Assembly (NCBI GenBank): GCA_045106295.1
Contig: JBGCEI010000194.1
Span: forward strand, 1-11,125
Reading direction: 5' to 3'
Length of the DNA stretch: 11,125 nt
From: WTJX01 sp045106295
Lineage (GTDB): Bacteria; Bacteroidota; Bacteroidia; Cytophagales; JAAEPT01
Position 1 is the first letter of the stretch, and every line of letters begins with the position of its first letter. Under the pieces are notes generated by a model. That model saw nothing but the letters and a program-made list of their open reading frames with translations. It had not been told where the DNA came from and searched no databases. Below, in pieces: positions 1 through 6,488 of this stretch. Made by a program: the position numbers and the translations under genes.

Positions 1-1
1 G

Positions 2-121
2 GGGATAAAAGTCTTTGATGATATTGTTTACCGAACTAAAGAAATTGTTCGACCCAATAGGTCTAATCCTAGAAATAAAAAACCTAAGAAATTATACCAT
101 CAAAACTACAAACCTTTATAG
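2..121 (+). CDS. 3' end of an unidentified protein gene (5' truncated by window edge)
   Basis: This frame is open from the left edge for 39 codons and stops at TAG (119-121). All five other frames over the same bases hit stops. The visible tail starts GIKVFDDIVYRTKEIV and continues with a strongly basic, Asn/Pro/Lys-rich end (about residues 17-39) finishing in YKPL. That composition suits a genuine protein C-terminus, but I do not recognise a family and assign no function. The gene converges on the trehalose gene, whose stop lies 56 bases further on, and the two share a gap containing inverted repeats. An open frame of this length can arise by chance in AT-rich DNA, so the call is tentative. 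Confidence 0.5.
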   Translation, partial: GIKVFDDIVYRTKEIVRPNRSNPRNKKPKKLYHQNYKPL

Positions 122-166
122 CTTAACTAAACGACATTGGATTAGCATGTGTAAAACATACACTGC

Positions 167-200
167 TACTAACTAGCTTATTTTATAAAACTAGTTAGTA
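167..200. repeat. perfect 10-bp inverted repeat over the stop codon of the trehalose gene
   Basis: TACTAACTAG at 167-176 is exactly complementary to CTAGTTAGTA at 191-200. The 14-base loop includes the self-complementary TTTTATAAAA (181-190). The trehalose gene's stop codon (178-180) lies in the loop. A second small hairpin, GTGTA-AAACA-TACAC, follows at 150-164. The pair sits between two convergent genes, where a two-way transcription barrier would be expected. Neither direction has a run of T after the stem, so it is not a textbook intrinsic terminator. Confidence 0.45.
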
Positions 201-2358
201 ATTCTCTAACCTCAATTGGGGACTTAATATTATATCTTGCCTCTGAAGCAGTAAGCCCTACTTTAATGGTGAAAGCACTTTCTGGCATAACATGGAATGT
301 ATCTTCATCCGTCCAGTCGTCACCTAATGCCGTAATAAAGTCCCAATTTTCTTTAGCTAACCAACGCAAAGCAGACTTTCCTTTATTGATACCTGCATTC
401 TTCACTTCTATCACCTTATTCCCTTCTAATACTTGCACATCCATATTTGAAGTCAGGTACTGAAGATTAGAAACTAATTCTCTAGCCCGTAGTTCTCCAA
501 AACCAGCCTCAGCCGCTCTAAAATGCCATACTAAAGAAAAATCTTTTTTCTCGATAAAGGTTCCAGGCGTTCTATCTACATATAGCTCTAAGATTTGTAA
601 AATCTCTTCCTGCCAGTCTTGCTGTAAGTTTTCTGCCATAGTCCATTCTTCACCTTTTTCCTTATGCCATACACCATGCTCAGCAATAAATTCTAGGTTT
701 TTATAATCCCCAAACCATTCTTGTAGTGTATCCTTCCCTCTACCACTAATGATTAAAACAGTATTCTTTTCATCTTCAGTTAAGGCTTTCATGATCGAAT
801 GGAGCTCTTTATCAGGTGTTGCTTTTAAAGGGTCACTGTGGAAACCTACTAATGTTCCATCATAATCTAGGTAGATGAGCCTTTTTTCTGCTTTTTTATA
901 GTTGTTTGCTATTAGCTCTTTTGACTTTTCACTCAGTTGTCGAGCAATTAATTCTTTCTGTTTTTCTTTGGTATAGTGTAGTCGTTTCATGAATACATCT
1001 ACCCATCGATTAATGTCATAACGTTTTAGTTTATCCTGCATTTCAGAGATATGCCTCTCTTGCTCATCAGCATCCATTGTCAATGCTTGGTGAATTGCTT
1101 CTACCATAGCATCTCTATCGTTTGGATTTACTTGTATGGCATCAGCAAGCTCTTTAGCAGAACCAGCGGTTTCACTTAATATCAATGCACCAGACTTATC
1201 TAATCGGCTAGCTATATATTCTTTACAAACGAGGTTCATTCCATCTCTTAATGGAGTAACTAAAGCCACATCCGCCATGCAATACAAAGCAGATAATTTA
1301 TGAAACGGTAAAGAGCGATAAAAATAATAAATAGGAGTCCAATCCAAAGAACCATGTTTACCATTTATTCTACCCACTAGTTCATCTAATTCTTCTTTGA
1401 GGTGCATGTAATGTTCTACATTATCTCTAGAAGGAACTACTAGCATAATCAATGATACTTTACCTACTTGATCTGGATATTTATCTAGGTAATCATCGAA
1501 TGCTAATAATCTCTGTGGAATTCCTTTTGAATAATCTAGGCGGTCTATAGATAGAATTAATTGTTCAGAATGTAAACTGCCATAAAATTGCTTTACTTCC
1601 TTCTGCGTATCTTTAGAAATGGCAGCATTAGCAAATTTCTCATAGTCTATCCCCATAGGTAAAGCGTCAACTGTTACAATTCTATCGCTACACTTCAAAT
1701 GCCCCATAGAATGATCAATTCCACATATTCTACTTACAGCACTTAAAAAGTGACGCATATCGTCATAAGTATGGAAGCCTATTAAGTCAGCACCTAACAC
1801 ACCTTCTAATAGCTCTTTCCTCCATGGGAGCTGCCTAAATATCTCATACGATGGAAATGGAATATGATTAAAGAAACCAATACTTGCATTGGGTAACTTT
1901 TCACGAATCATTTGAGGAAGTAATAACAACTGATAGTCATGTATCCAAATGATGTCTTTATCATTAGCGTGTTTCAACACCTCATCACAAAATTTTCTAT
2001 TAACAGCTACGTATGCCTCCCAGAGATCATTATCATACTCTACATATTGGGTGAAATAATGAAATAAAGGCCATAAAGTAGAGTTACTAAAACCTTCATA
2101 GAATTCTTTCATTTCCTTCTCAGATAAGAAAACAGGACTCATGTTTTCTTTTTTCAGTTCGGAAGTGACTTTTTCTTTATTTTCTGGTTTAGTAAAAAAA
2201 GTACCTGGCCAACCTAACCATAAATTATCACCAGATTTATAAATACTACCAAGACCAGTAGCTAATCCACCTGAACTAGGTTTATACTCTAATTCACCTG
2301 TTTCATTTTTTGAAATACTAATTGGTAGTCGGTTAGAAACAATAATAGTCTTAGACAT
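178..2358 (-). CDS. otsA: bifunctional trehalose-6-phosphate synthase / trehalose-6-phosphate phosphatase (OtsA-OtsB fusion)
   Basis: This 726-residue cytoplasmic enzyme carries both steps of trehalose synthesis. UDP-glucose plus glucose-6-phosphate gives trehalose-6-phosphate, which is then dephosphorylated. Residues 1 to about 465 form a GT20 synthase domain. Residues corresponding to the E. coli OtsA active site are visible at a constant offset of 11: Arg10, Tyr87, Trp96, Asp141 (HDYQL), His165 (NHIPFP), Arg273 and Lys278 (DRLDYSKG), Asp372 and Glu380 (RDGMNLVCKE). A Lys/Glu-rich linker (about 464-492) leads into a HAD-type phosphatase. There DYDGT gives nucleophile Asp498 and Asp500, SGR lies at 538-540, and GDDWTDED at 679-686 supplies the metal site. 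Length fits a complete two-domain fusion with nothing missing. The ATG at 2358 begins SKTIIVSNRLP, the normal family start. It is transcribed away from the DinB-like gene and stands alone on its strand here. Family identification is secure; the physiological role (osmotic or desiccation stress) is inferred. Confidence 0.96.
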   Translation of the reverse strand: MSKTIIVSNRLPISISKNETGELEYKPSSGGLATGLGSIYKSGDNLWLGWPGTFFTKPENKEKVTSELKKENMSPVFLSEKEMKEFYEGFSNSTLWPLFHYFTQYVEYDNDLWEAYVAVNRKFCDEVLKHANDKDIIWIHDYQLLLLPQMIREKLPNASIGFFNHIPFPSYEIFRQLPWRKELLEGVLGADLIGFHTYDDMRHFLSAVSRICGIDHSMGHLKCSDRIVTVDALPMGIDYEKFANAAISKDTQKEVKQFYGSLHSEQLILSIDRLDYSKGIPQRLLAFDDYLDKYPDQVGKVSLIMLVVPSRDNVEHYMHLKEELDELVGRINGKHGSLDWTPIYYFYRSLPFHKLSALYCMADVALVTPLRDGMNLVCKEYIASRLDKSGALILSETAGSAKELADAIQVNPNDRDAMVEAIHQALTMDADEQERHISEMQDKLKRYDINRWVDVFMKRLHYTKEKQKELIARQLSEKSKELIANNYKKAEKRLIYLDYDGTLVGFHSDPLKATPDKELHSIMKALTEDEKNTVLIISGRGKDTLQEWFGDYKNLEFIAEHGVWHKEKGEEWTMAENLQQDWQEEILQILELYVDRTPGTFIEKKDFSLVWHFRAAEAGFGELRARELVSNLQYLTSNMDVQVLEGNKVIEVKNAGINKGKSALRWLAKENWDFITALGDDWTDEDTFHVMPESAFTIKVGLTASEARYNIKSPIEVRELLTSFIK

Positions 2359-2438
2359 AAAAAATAATATAAGGTTATAAACTGTTTAGATACTCTTAAA
2401 TGTAAGCTTTTTTTATGCAATTAATCAATTACGAGTCT

Positions 2439-2472
2439 AAAATTTAGTAGCTTAGTAAGGTTATTCTGCAAA
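2439..2472 (-). promoter_or_regulatory. candidate Bacteroidota-type promoter for the trehalose gene
   Basis: On the minus strand, TTTG (2472-2469) is followed after 22 bases by TAAATTTT (2446-2439). This is one base off the Bacteroidota -7 consensus TAnnTTTG and within the usual 17-23 base spacing. Transcription would start near 2433, giving a leader of about 75 bases before the ATG at 2358. The 138-base divergent gap is very AT-rich, so such matches can occur by chance. I found no comparably good match facing the plus-strand gene. Confidence 0.25.
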
Positions 2473-2496
2473 GAAATTTTTTAACATATTTTATTT

Positions 2497-3018
2497 ATGT
2501 CTATTAAAGTTTTGTACAAAGGTTTTGAAATCGAAGCTAAGTTATGGTTAGATGATTTAGAAAAGTATAATGATATTCCATTTGCTGCTGAACGAAAAGA
2601 ATGGTCAATGGCTGAATTATATAGTAGGCTATACGATGCCTGTGTGAATCAACATGCAATTATCTTACAAGAATCGATTACTCATACCTATACAAAAAAG
2701 GGAAGGAAATCACTCGTAGGGTATATCGTTTTTTTGACTAATAAGTTATCCAAATCTTATTTCAAGAAAAATTTTAAACCGTCAACAGATTATGTATTAG
2801 CTGAAGACACTAAATCAGCTAAAGGATACATTTTGAAATGTATGAAGATAATGCATGCTCTTTCTGAAGAGATCTTAAAAGCAGATCCGAAACTAAAAAT
2901 AAAAGACAACTACTTAGGTTGGCTAACACTAGAAGAATCATATGCTATTCCAGAAATGTATTTTTCTTATTATAGGAAAATGAAAGAAAGGATAGAACAA
3001 GATATGATTGCTAGGTAA
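2497..3018 (+). CDS. divergent DinB-like four-helix-bundle protein, metal-binding histidines absent
   Basis: This is a 173-residue soluble protein without signal peptide or membrane segments. I place it in the DinB/YfiT-like superfamily because of two landmarks. The first is an N-terminal WSMAELYSRL at 36-45, which resembles the family's WSxxE-hxxHL helix. The second is a C-terminal LGWLTLEES...EMYFSYYRKMKERI at about 140-166, which resembles the bacterial pattern GWL-x-A-x-EW-x-x-x-x-EMHxRHHxxQxxRI. The middle (about 64-135) also resembles Bacteroidota DinB-family proteins: a basic segment, then an Asp/Ser-rich loop and an amphipathic helix. The positions where family members carry three metal-binding histidines are Arg/Leu (44-45), Tyr155 and Tyr158-Tyr159 here, so metal-dependent thiol-transferase or hydrolase activity is unlikely. 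Its start ATG follows an A/T-rich leader with no Shine-Dalgarno. It is divergent from the trehalose gene and convergent with recQ. The fold call rests on pattern memory; the function is unknown. Confidence 0.6.
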   Translation: MSIKVLYKGFEIEAKLWLDDLEKYNDIPFAAERKEWSMAELYSRLYDACVNQHAIILQESITHTYTKKGRKSLVGYIVFLTNKLSKSYFKKNFKPSTDYVLAEDTKSAKGYILKCMKIMHALSEEILKADPKLKIKDNYLGWLTLEESYAIPEMYFSYYRKMKERIEQDMIAR

Positions 3019-3103
3019 AAAATCCTTACAGGTTTATTAACCCCGTTTTATGTATTAGGAAATCTATCCGTGACTAACTCTCTGAAAATCAGTCGCTTTG
3101 CTA

Positions 3104-3154
3104 AGTTTTTTGAATTAACCGTAACGGTGTTGCTATGCTGAATTCAATAAAAAC
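3104..3154. repeat. imperfect hairpin with nested palindrome in the convergent gap
   Basis: GTTTTTTGAATT (3105-3116) pairs with AATTCAATAAAAAC (3141-3154), with a two-base bulge. The 24-base loop contains ACCGTAACGGT (3118-3128), itself a 5-1-5 palindrome. The motif TTGAATT or its complement appears three times in this gap (3110-3116, 3141-3147, 3246-3252). The last two belong to a perfect 9-bp inverted pair, AATTCAATA at 3141-3149 and TATTGAATT at 3244-3252, which encloses the two other repeat elements of the gap. Confidence 0.45.
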
Positions 3155-3158
3155 CCTT

Positions 3159-3190
3159 GATTTACCGTGCCTACCGCAGGCATGGTAATC
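3159..3190. repeat. REP-like palindrome (13-bp stem, 5-base loop)
   Basis: The left arm (3159-3172, with core ACCGTGCCT) pairs with the right arm (3178-3190, AGGCATGGTAATC) around the loop ACCGC. The stem has one bulged T and one G-T wobble. It is the most GC-rich segment of an AT-rich gap and the strongest secondary structure there. No T tract follows on either strand, so a terminator role is not indicated. The GCCT-ACCGC-AGGC core resembles short palindromes dispersed in Bacteroidota genomes. Copy number cannot be judged from one window. Confidence 0.55.
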
Positions 3191-3212
3191 TAATCAGAGC
3201 TTCAATAATTCT

Positions 3213-3243
3213 CGTCTGGATTGCTTCACTTTACTTGCAATGA
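3213..3243. repeat. probable copy of a dispersed intergenic repeat of the TCATTGC...GAAGCAATCC type
   Basis: Read on the minus strand, this segment is TCATTGCAAGTAAAGTGAAG followed by CAATCCAGACG. That matches, from memory, a repeat type found dispersed in intergenic DNA of many bacteria, whose ends are TCATTGC and GAAGCAATCC. ATTGC (3220-3224) and GCAAT (3237-3241) can pair across 12 bases. The middle is more AT-rich than the commonly seen GC-rich forms, suggesting either drift or a lineage-specific variant. Its position in a convergent gap beside the palindrome at 3159-3190 fits the usual location of such elements. Confidence 0.45.
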
Positions 3244-3252
3244 TATTGAATT

Positions 3253-3278
3253 ACAAAATAAAACCAACTTAATTGGCT
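3253..3278 (-). terminator. weak candidate intrinsic terminator of recQ
   Basis: On the minus strand AGCCAA pairs with TTGGTT across the loop TTAAG (plus coordinates 3262-3278), overlapping the recQ stop codon at 3269-3271. TTTATTTTG follows immediately. The stem is only six pairs including one G-U, so it is short for a terminator, but the U-rich tail is in the right place. Confidence 0.33.
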
Positions 3279-5425
3279 ACTTCAGATAAAAATTTAATCT
3301 TAATTAATCTGATTTCTTCTTCTGAATAATCCTCATCTAACTCTTCTAATGCTTCCGAAACATCATCAGAGTCTGCTTCCATGAAATAGTCATAAATCTC
3401 ATCTTCTTTATCTTCATCCACCACTTCTTCTATGTAGTAATCAATATTTAGCTTAGTCCCTGAGCTACAGATAGTCTCCATTTCTTCTAACAAATCATCA
3501 TAAGATTTCCCAACAGCTGTTGCAATATCTTCTAAATTCATTTGTCTATCGATTAATTGAACGAGTTGAATTTTTAATTTTGATTTATTAACAGTTGTTT
3601 TTATTAACATATCTTCTGCTACAGATATGTTATTATCTTCTATGTATTTTTCAATTGTTTGTAGAAAAGAAGCCCCAAACTTCTGAGCCTTACCTTGACC
3701 TACCCCATTAACAGTAACTAAGCTTTGTAAAGTTGTAGGGTAAGTTGTTGCCATTTCTTCTAGAGACCCATCTTGAAAAACTACATACGGAGGTAGTTCT
3801 TTTTCTTGTGCTACCTTTTTACGTACCTCCTTTAGAATGTCAAGTAATACTTTATCGTAAGACAATTCAATTTGTGGAGCGACTTCGGCATCAACGTTAT
3901 CGGTGTATTGATGGTCTTTAAATAATGTAATATCTGCTGGAGACTTCAAGTAATCTAATCCTTGTTGGGTTACTTTTATAATCCCTATTTCTTCAATATC
4001 TTTTTCAAAGTATTCTAAAATAACGAGTTGCCTGAATACAGATGTCCAGTAGGCTATGTCTTTACCCTTCCCTTTTCCATAAATGGATAAAGAATCATGT
4101 TGATAGCTTTTAACGTATTGATTGGCAGAACCTCTTATTACGTCAACTAAATGTTTGATTCCAAAACGTTGTTTTGTTTCTAAAACAGTTTGTATGGCTA
4201 AAGAAGCCTCTTCTTTTATTTGAAAGTTATCTTTTGGATTGAGGCAATTATCACAAGCACCACAGGGCTCTTTTATCTGTTCACCAAAGTAGTGCAATAA
4301 CTGTTGCGCTCTACAAAGTGGAGATTCTGCATAACCAGTAACCTCTTCTAATAAATTTCTAGCCGTATCACGTTCAGTGACAGGTTTGTCTTTATTTAAT
4401 TTTTCCAGTTTTAGTAGATCACCATAGCTGTAAAACATCAAACACCTACTTTCTTGTCCATCTCTACCGCCCCTACCTGTTTCTTGGTAATAACCTTCCA
4501 ATGATTTTGGTGCATCGTAATGAATCACAAAGCGGACATCCGGCTTGTCGATCCCCATTCCAAAGGCAATGGTAGCTACAATTACATCTGCATCTTCATT
4601 AAGAAAAGCATCTTGGTTATTCATTCTAACCGTTGAATCCATTCCTGCATGGTAAGGACGTGCATTGACTCCATTCAGTTTTAAAAACTCAGCGATTTCT
4701 TCTACCTTTTTCCTACTGAAACAGTAAACAATTCCTGACTTCCCTTTAAATTTATTAACAAAGCCAATCATTTGCTTTTTTGCATCTGACTTAGGGCGTA
4801 CTTCATAAAATAGGTTTTTTCTACGGAAGGATGATTTGTATAATTTAGCATCTTCCATGCCTAAGTTTTTAATTATATCCAGCTGAACCTTTGGAGTAGC
4901 AGTAGCTGTAAGGGCTATGATTGGTAACTTACCTAACTGTTGAGCGATTGATTTAATTTTTCTGTACTCGGGTCTAAAATCATGCCCCCATTCTGAAATA
5001 CAATGAGCTTCATCAATAGCAATGAAAGAAAGTTTTACCTTTTTGAAAAAGTTGATGTTTTGCTCTTTGTTTAATGATTCTGGAGCTACATACAATAGCT
5101 TAGTATCACCAGCTAATACAGATTTTTTCACCTGTGTACTCTCAGACCTACTGAGCGTAGAGTTTAAGAAAGCAGCATCAATACCATATCCTTTCATTTG
5201 GTCGACCTGATTTTTCATCAAGGCAATTAAAGGAGAGATAATTAAAGCAGTCCCTTTGCTTATAATTGCAGGCAATTGATAACATAGTGATTTCCCTGCC
5301 CCTGTAGGCATAATCACAAACGTATCATTCCCATCCAGCAGATTTTGGATAATACTTTTTTGTTCTCCTCTGAATTTGGCATGACCAAAATGTTTCAATA
5401 GGTAACTTTCTAGAGGGTTTGTCAT
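3269..5425 (-). CDS. recQ: ATP-dependent DNA helicase RecQ with long acidic C-terminal extension
   Basis: RecQ is a 3'-5' DNA helicase for recombination and fork repair. Starting from the ATG at 5425 it has 718 residues. Motif 0 is FRGEQ (18-22) and Walker A is GAGKS (42-46). DEAH (138-141) is followed by the RecQ aromatic-rich loop SEWGHDFRPEY (144-154). Motif III is TATAT (173-177) and motif VI is QETGRGGRDG (314-323). The zinc site Cys371, Cys388, Cys391 and Cys394 is complete. A winged-helix RQC region follows, then an HRDC domain (about 523-597). About 120 residues beyond HRDC hold a helical segment (about 618-655) and a very acidic tail (about 666-703). An upstream in-frame ATG at 5443 adds MQEENI; I prefer 5425 because family members begin about 14 residues before the KHFG segment. 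It is head-to-head with the isomerase gene and convergent with the DinB-like gene. Confidence 0.95.
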   Translation of the reverse strand: MTNPLESYLLKHFGHAKFRGEQKSIIQNLLDGNDTFVIMPTGAGKSLCYQLPAIISKGTALIISPLIALMKNQVDQMKGYGIDAAFLNSTLSRSESTQVKKSVLAGDTKLLYVAPESLNKEQNINFFKKVKLSFIAIDEAHCISEWGHDFRPEYRKIKSIAQQLGKLPIIALTATATPKVQLDIIKNLGMEDAKLYKSSFRRKNLFYEVRPKSDAKKQMIGFVNKFKGKSGIVYCFSRKKVEEIAEFLKLNGVNARPYHAGMDSTVRMNNQDAFLNEDADVIVATIAFGMGIDKPDVRFVIHYDAPKSLEGYYQETGRGGRDGQESRCLMFYSYGDLLKLEKLNKDKPVTERDTARNLLEEVTGYAESPLCRAQQLLHYFGEQIKEPCGACDNCLNPKDNFQIKEEASLAIQTVLETKQRFGIKHLVDVIRGSANQYVKSYQHDSLSIYGKGKGKDIAYWTSVFRQLVILEYFEKDIEEIGIIKVTQQGLDYLKSPADITLFKDHQYTDNVDAEVAPQIELSYDKVLLDILKEVRKKVAQEKELPPYVVFQDGSLEEMATTYPTTLQSLVTVNGVGQGKAQKFGASFLQTIEKYIEDNNISVAEDMLIKTTVNKSKLKIQLVQLIDRQMNLEDIATAVGKSYDDLLEEMETICSSGTKLNIDYYIEEVVDEDKEDEIYDYFMEADSDDVSEALEELDEDYSEEEIRLIKIKFLSEVAN

Positions 5426-5472
5426 GATGTTTTCTTCTTGCATAGAGTAGAGCAAAAACCGGAGAAATCCCC

Positions 5473-5480
5473 TATATTTG
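5473..5480 (+). promoter_or_regulatory. candidate -7 promoter box (TATATTTG) for the isomerase operon
   Basis: TATATTTG matches the Bacteroidota -7 consensus TAnnTTTG exactly and lies in the 87-base divergent gap between recQ and the isomerase gene. It would place the transcription start near 5486, about 27 bases before the TTG start at 5513. It also lies downstream of the alternative TTG at 5438, arguing against that longer start. I see no TTTG or TTG at the -33 position, so the promoter is only half supported. Confidence 0.35.
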
Positions 5481-5512
5481 TTTCGCTAAAAAATACTGAC
5501 TTTCTATTTACT

Positions 5513-6478
5513 TTGAAAATACAAAAAAACATTCAGAATGTTGCTAAAGAATGCCTACTTAATGAGAGCGAAGGTATAAAAAAATTAGTATCCTACATTG
5601 ATCATACATTTGAAGATGTAGTCAAGCTGATACTAGTATGTAAGGGGAGAGTAGTAATTACAGGGATTGGAAAGAGTGCTATTGTCGCCAATAAACTCGT
5701 AGCCACCTTCAATTCAACAGGAACACCTGCTTTATTTATGCATGCAGCAGAAGCTATTCATGGTGACTTAGGAATGATTTTACCTTCTGATATTGTCATT
5801 ATCATTTCTAAAAGTGGAAATTCAGCAGAAATTAAATCTTTATTACCCCTTATTAAAAATATGGGGAATGATATTGTAGCCATGGTAGGAAATGTAACCT
5901 CCTACTTAGCAAAAAATGCCCATTATATTTTAAATGCTACAGTAGAAAAAGAAGCGTGCCCAAACAATTTAGCTCCAACAACTAGTACTACAGCCTCTTT
6001 AGCATTAGGCGATGCGCTGGCAGTTTGTCTATTGTCATGTAGAGAGTTTACAAGTACTGACTTTGCGAAATTTCATCCAGGGGGAGCACTTGGAAAAAGG
6101 TTATATCTAAAGGTTGATGAGCTAAGCGAAGAAAACGAAAAGCCGTCAGTCTCCATAGACACAGATATTAAATCAGTTATTATGGAGCTTACCTCCAAAA
6201 GATTAGGAGCAACAGCAGTTCTTGATCAAGCAGGAGAGTTAGTAGGGATTATTACCAACGGTGATTTGGGTAGAATGTTAAAAAAGCATGATGATTACCA
6301 AGACTTAAAAGCAAAAGACATTATGTCTGCCAACCCAAAAACAGTTGCACCAGGTGAGTTTGCTTCAAAAGCATTAGACATGATGCAGAAAAACAACATC
6401 ACTCAATTAATCGTAGCTGACGATAATAAATTTATTGGATTCGTGCACATGCACGATTTACTAAGAGAAGGGATTTAA
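5513..6478 (+). CDS. kdsD: arabinose-5-phosphate isomerase, KpsF/GutQ/KdsD family (SIS + two CBS domains)
   Basis: The enzyme converts ribulose-5-phosphate to arabinose-5-phosphate, the first step of Kdo synthesis for lipopolysaccharide or capsule. With the start chosen here it has 321 residues, close to the roughly 325 usual for the family. An SIS domain fills about residues 1-200 and shows GIGKSA (51-56), HGDLGM (83-88), SKSG (99-102), EACPNNLAPTTSTT (147-160) and FHPGGALGKRL (187-197). Two CBS domains follow, at about 205-262 and 267-321. The reading frame contains no ATG before the conserved domain. TTG at 5513 gives MKIQKNIQNVAKECLL, like family N-termini. An earlier in-frame TTG at 5438 would overlap recQ and lie upstream of the likely promoter, so I reject it. 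The mannose-1-phosphate guanylyltransferase gene follows 10 bases downstream, almost certainly co-transcribed. Confidence 0.92.
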   Translation: MKIQKNIQNVAKECLLNESEGIKKLVSYIDHTFEDVVKLILVCKGRVVITGIGKSAIVANKLVATFNSTGTPALFMHAAEAIHGDLGMILPSDIVIIISKSGNSAEIKSLLPLIKNMGNDIVAMVGNVTSYLAKNAHYILNATVEKEACPNNLAPTTSTTASLALGDALAVCLLSCREFTSTDFAKFHPGGALGKRLYLKVDELSEENEKPSVSIDTDIKSVIMELTSKRLGATAVLDQAGELVGIITNGDLGRMLKKHDDYQDLKAKDIMSANPKTVAPGEFASKALDMMQKNNITQLIVADDNKFIGFVHMHDLLREGI

Positions 6479-6488
6479 GCGTAGAGAA

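Noticed and set aside
266..463. Open plus-strand frame of 65 codons inside the trehalose gene
   Set aside because: It lies opposite the conserved phosphatase domain and its peptide has no family features; it is a by-product of the minus-strand codons.
3031..3052. GGTT-TATT-AACC followed by CCCGTTTTATG as a terminator of the DinB-like gene
   Set aside because: The stem has only four pairs and the T run is short and separated, so it does not support a terminator call.
5022..5210. Open plus-strand frame of 62 codons inside recQ
   Set aside because: It lies opposite helicase motifs Ia-II of recQ and has no recognisable protein features.
5426..5455. Longer N-terminus for RecQ from TTG at 5455 or ATG at 5443
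   Set aside because: The TTG is unlikely with two ATGs downstream. The ATG at 5443 remains possible, but 5425 matches the usual distance to the first helicase motif.
5438..5512. Longer N-terminus for the isomerase from TTG at 5438
   Set aside because: It would overlap recQ, start upstream of the candidate -7 box, and add 25 residues not seen in the family.
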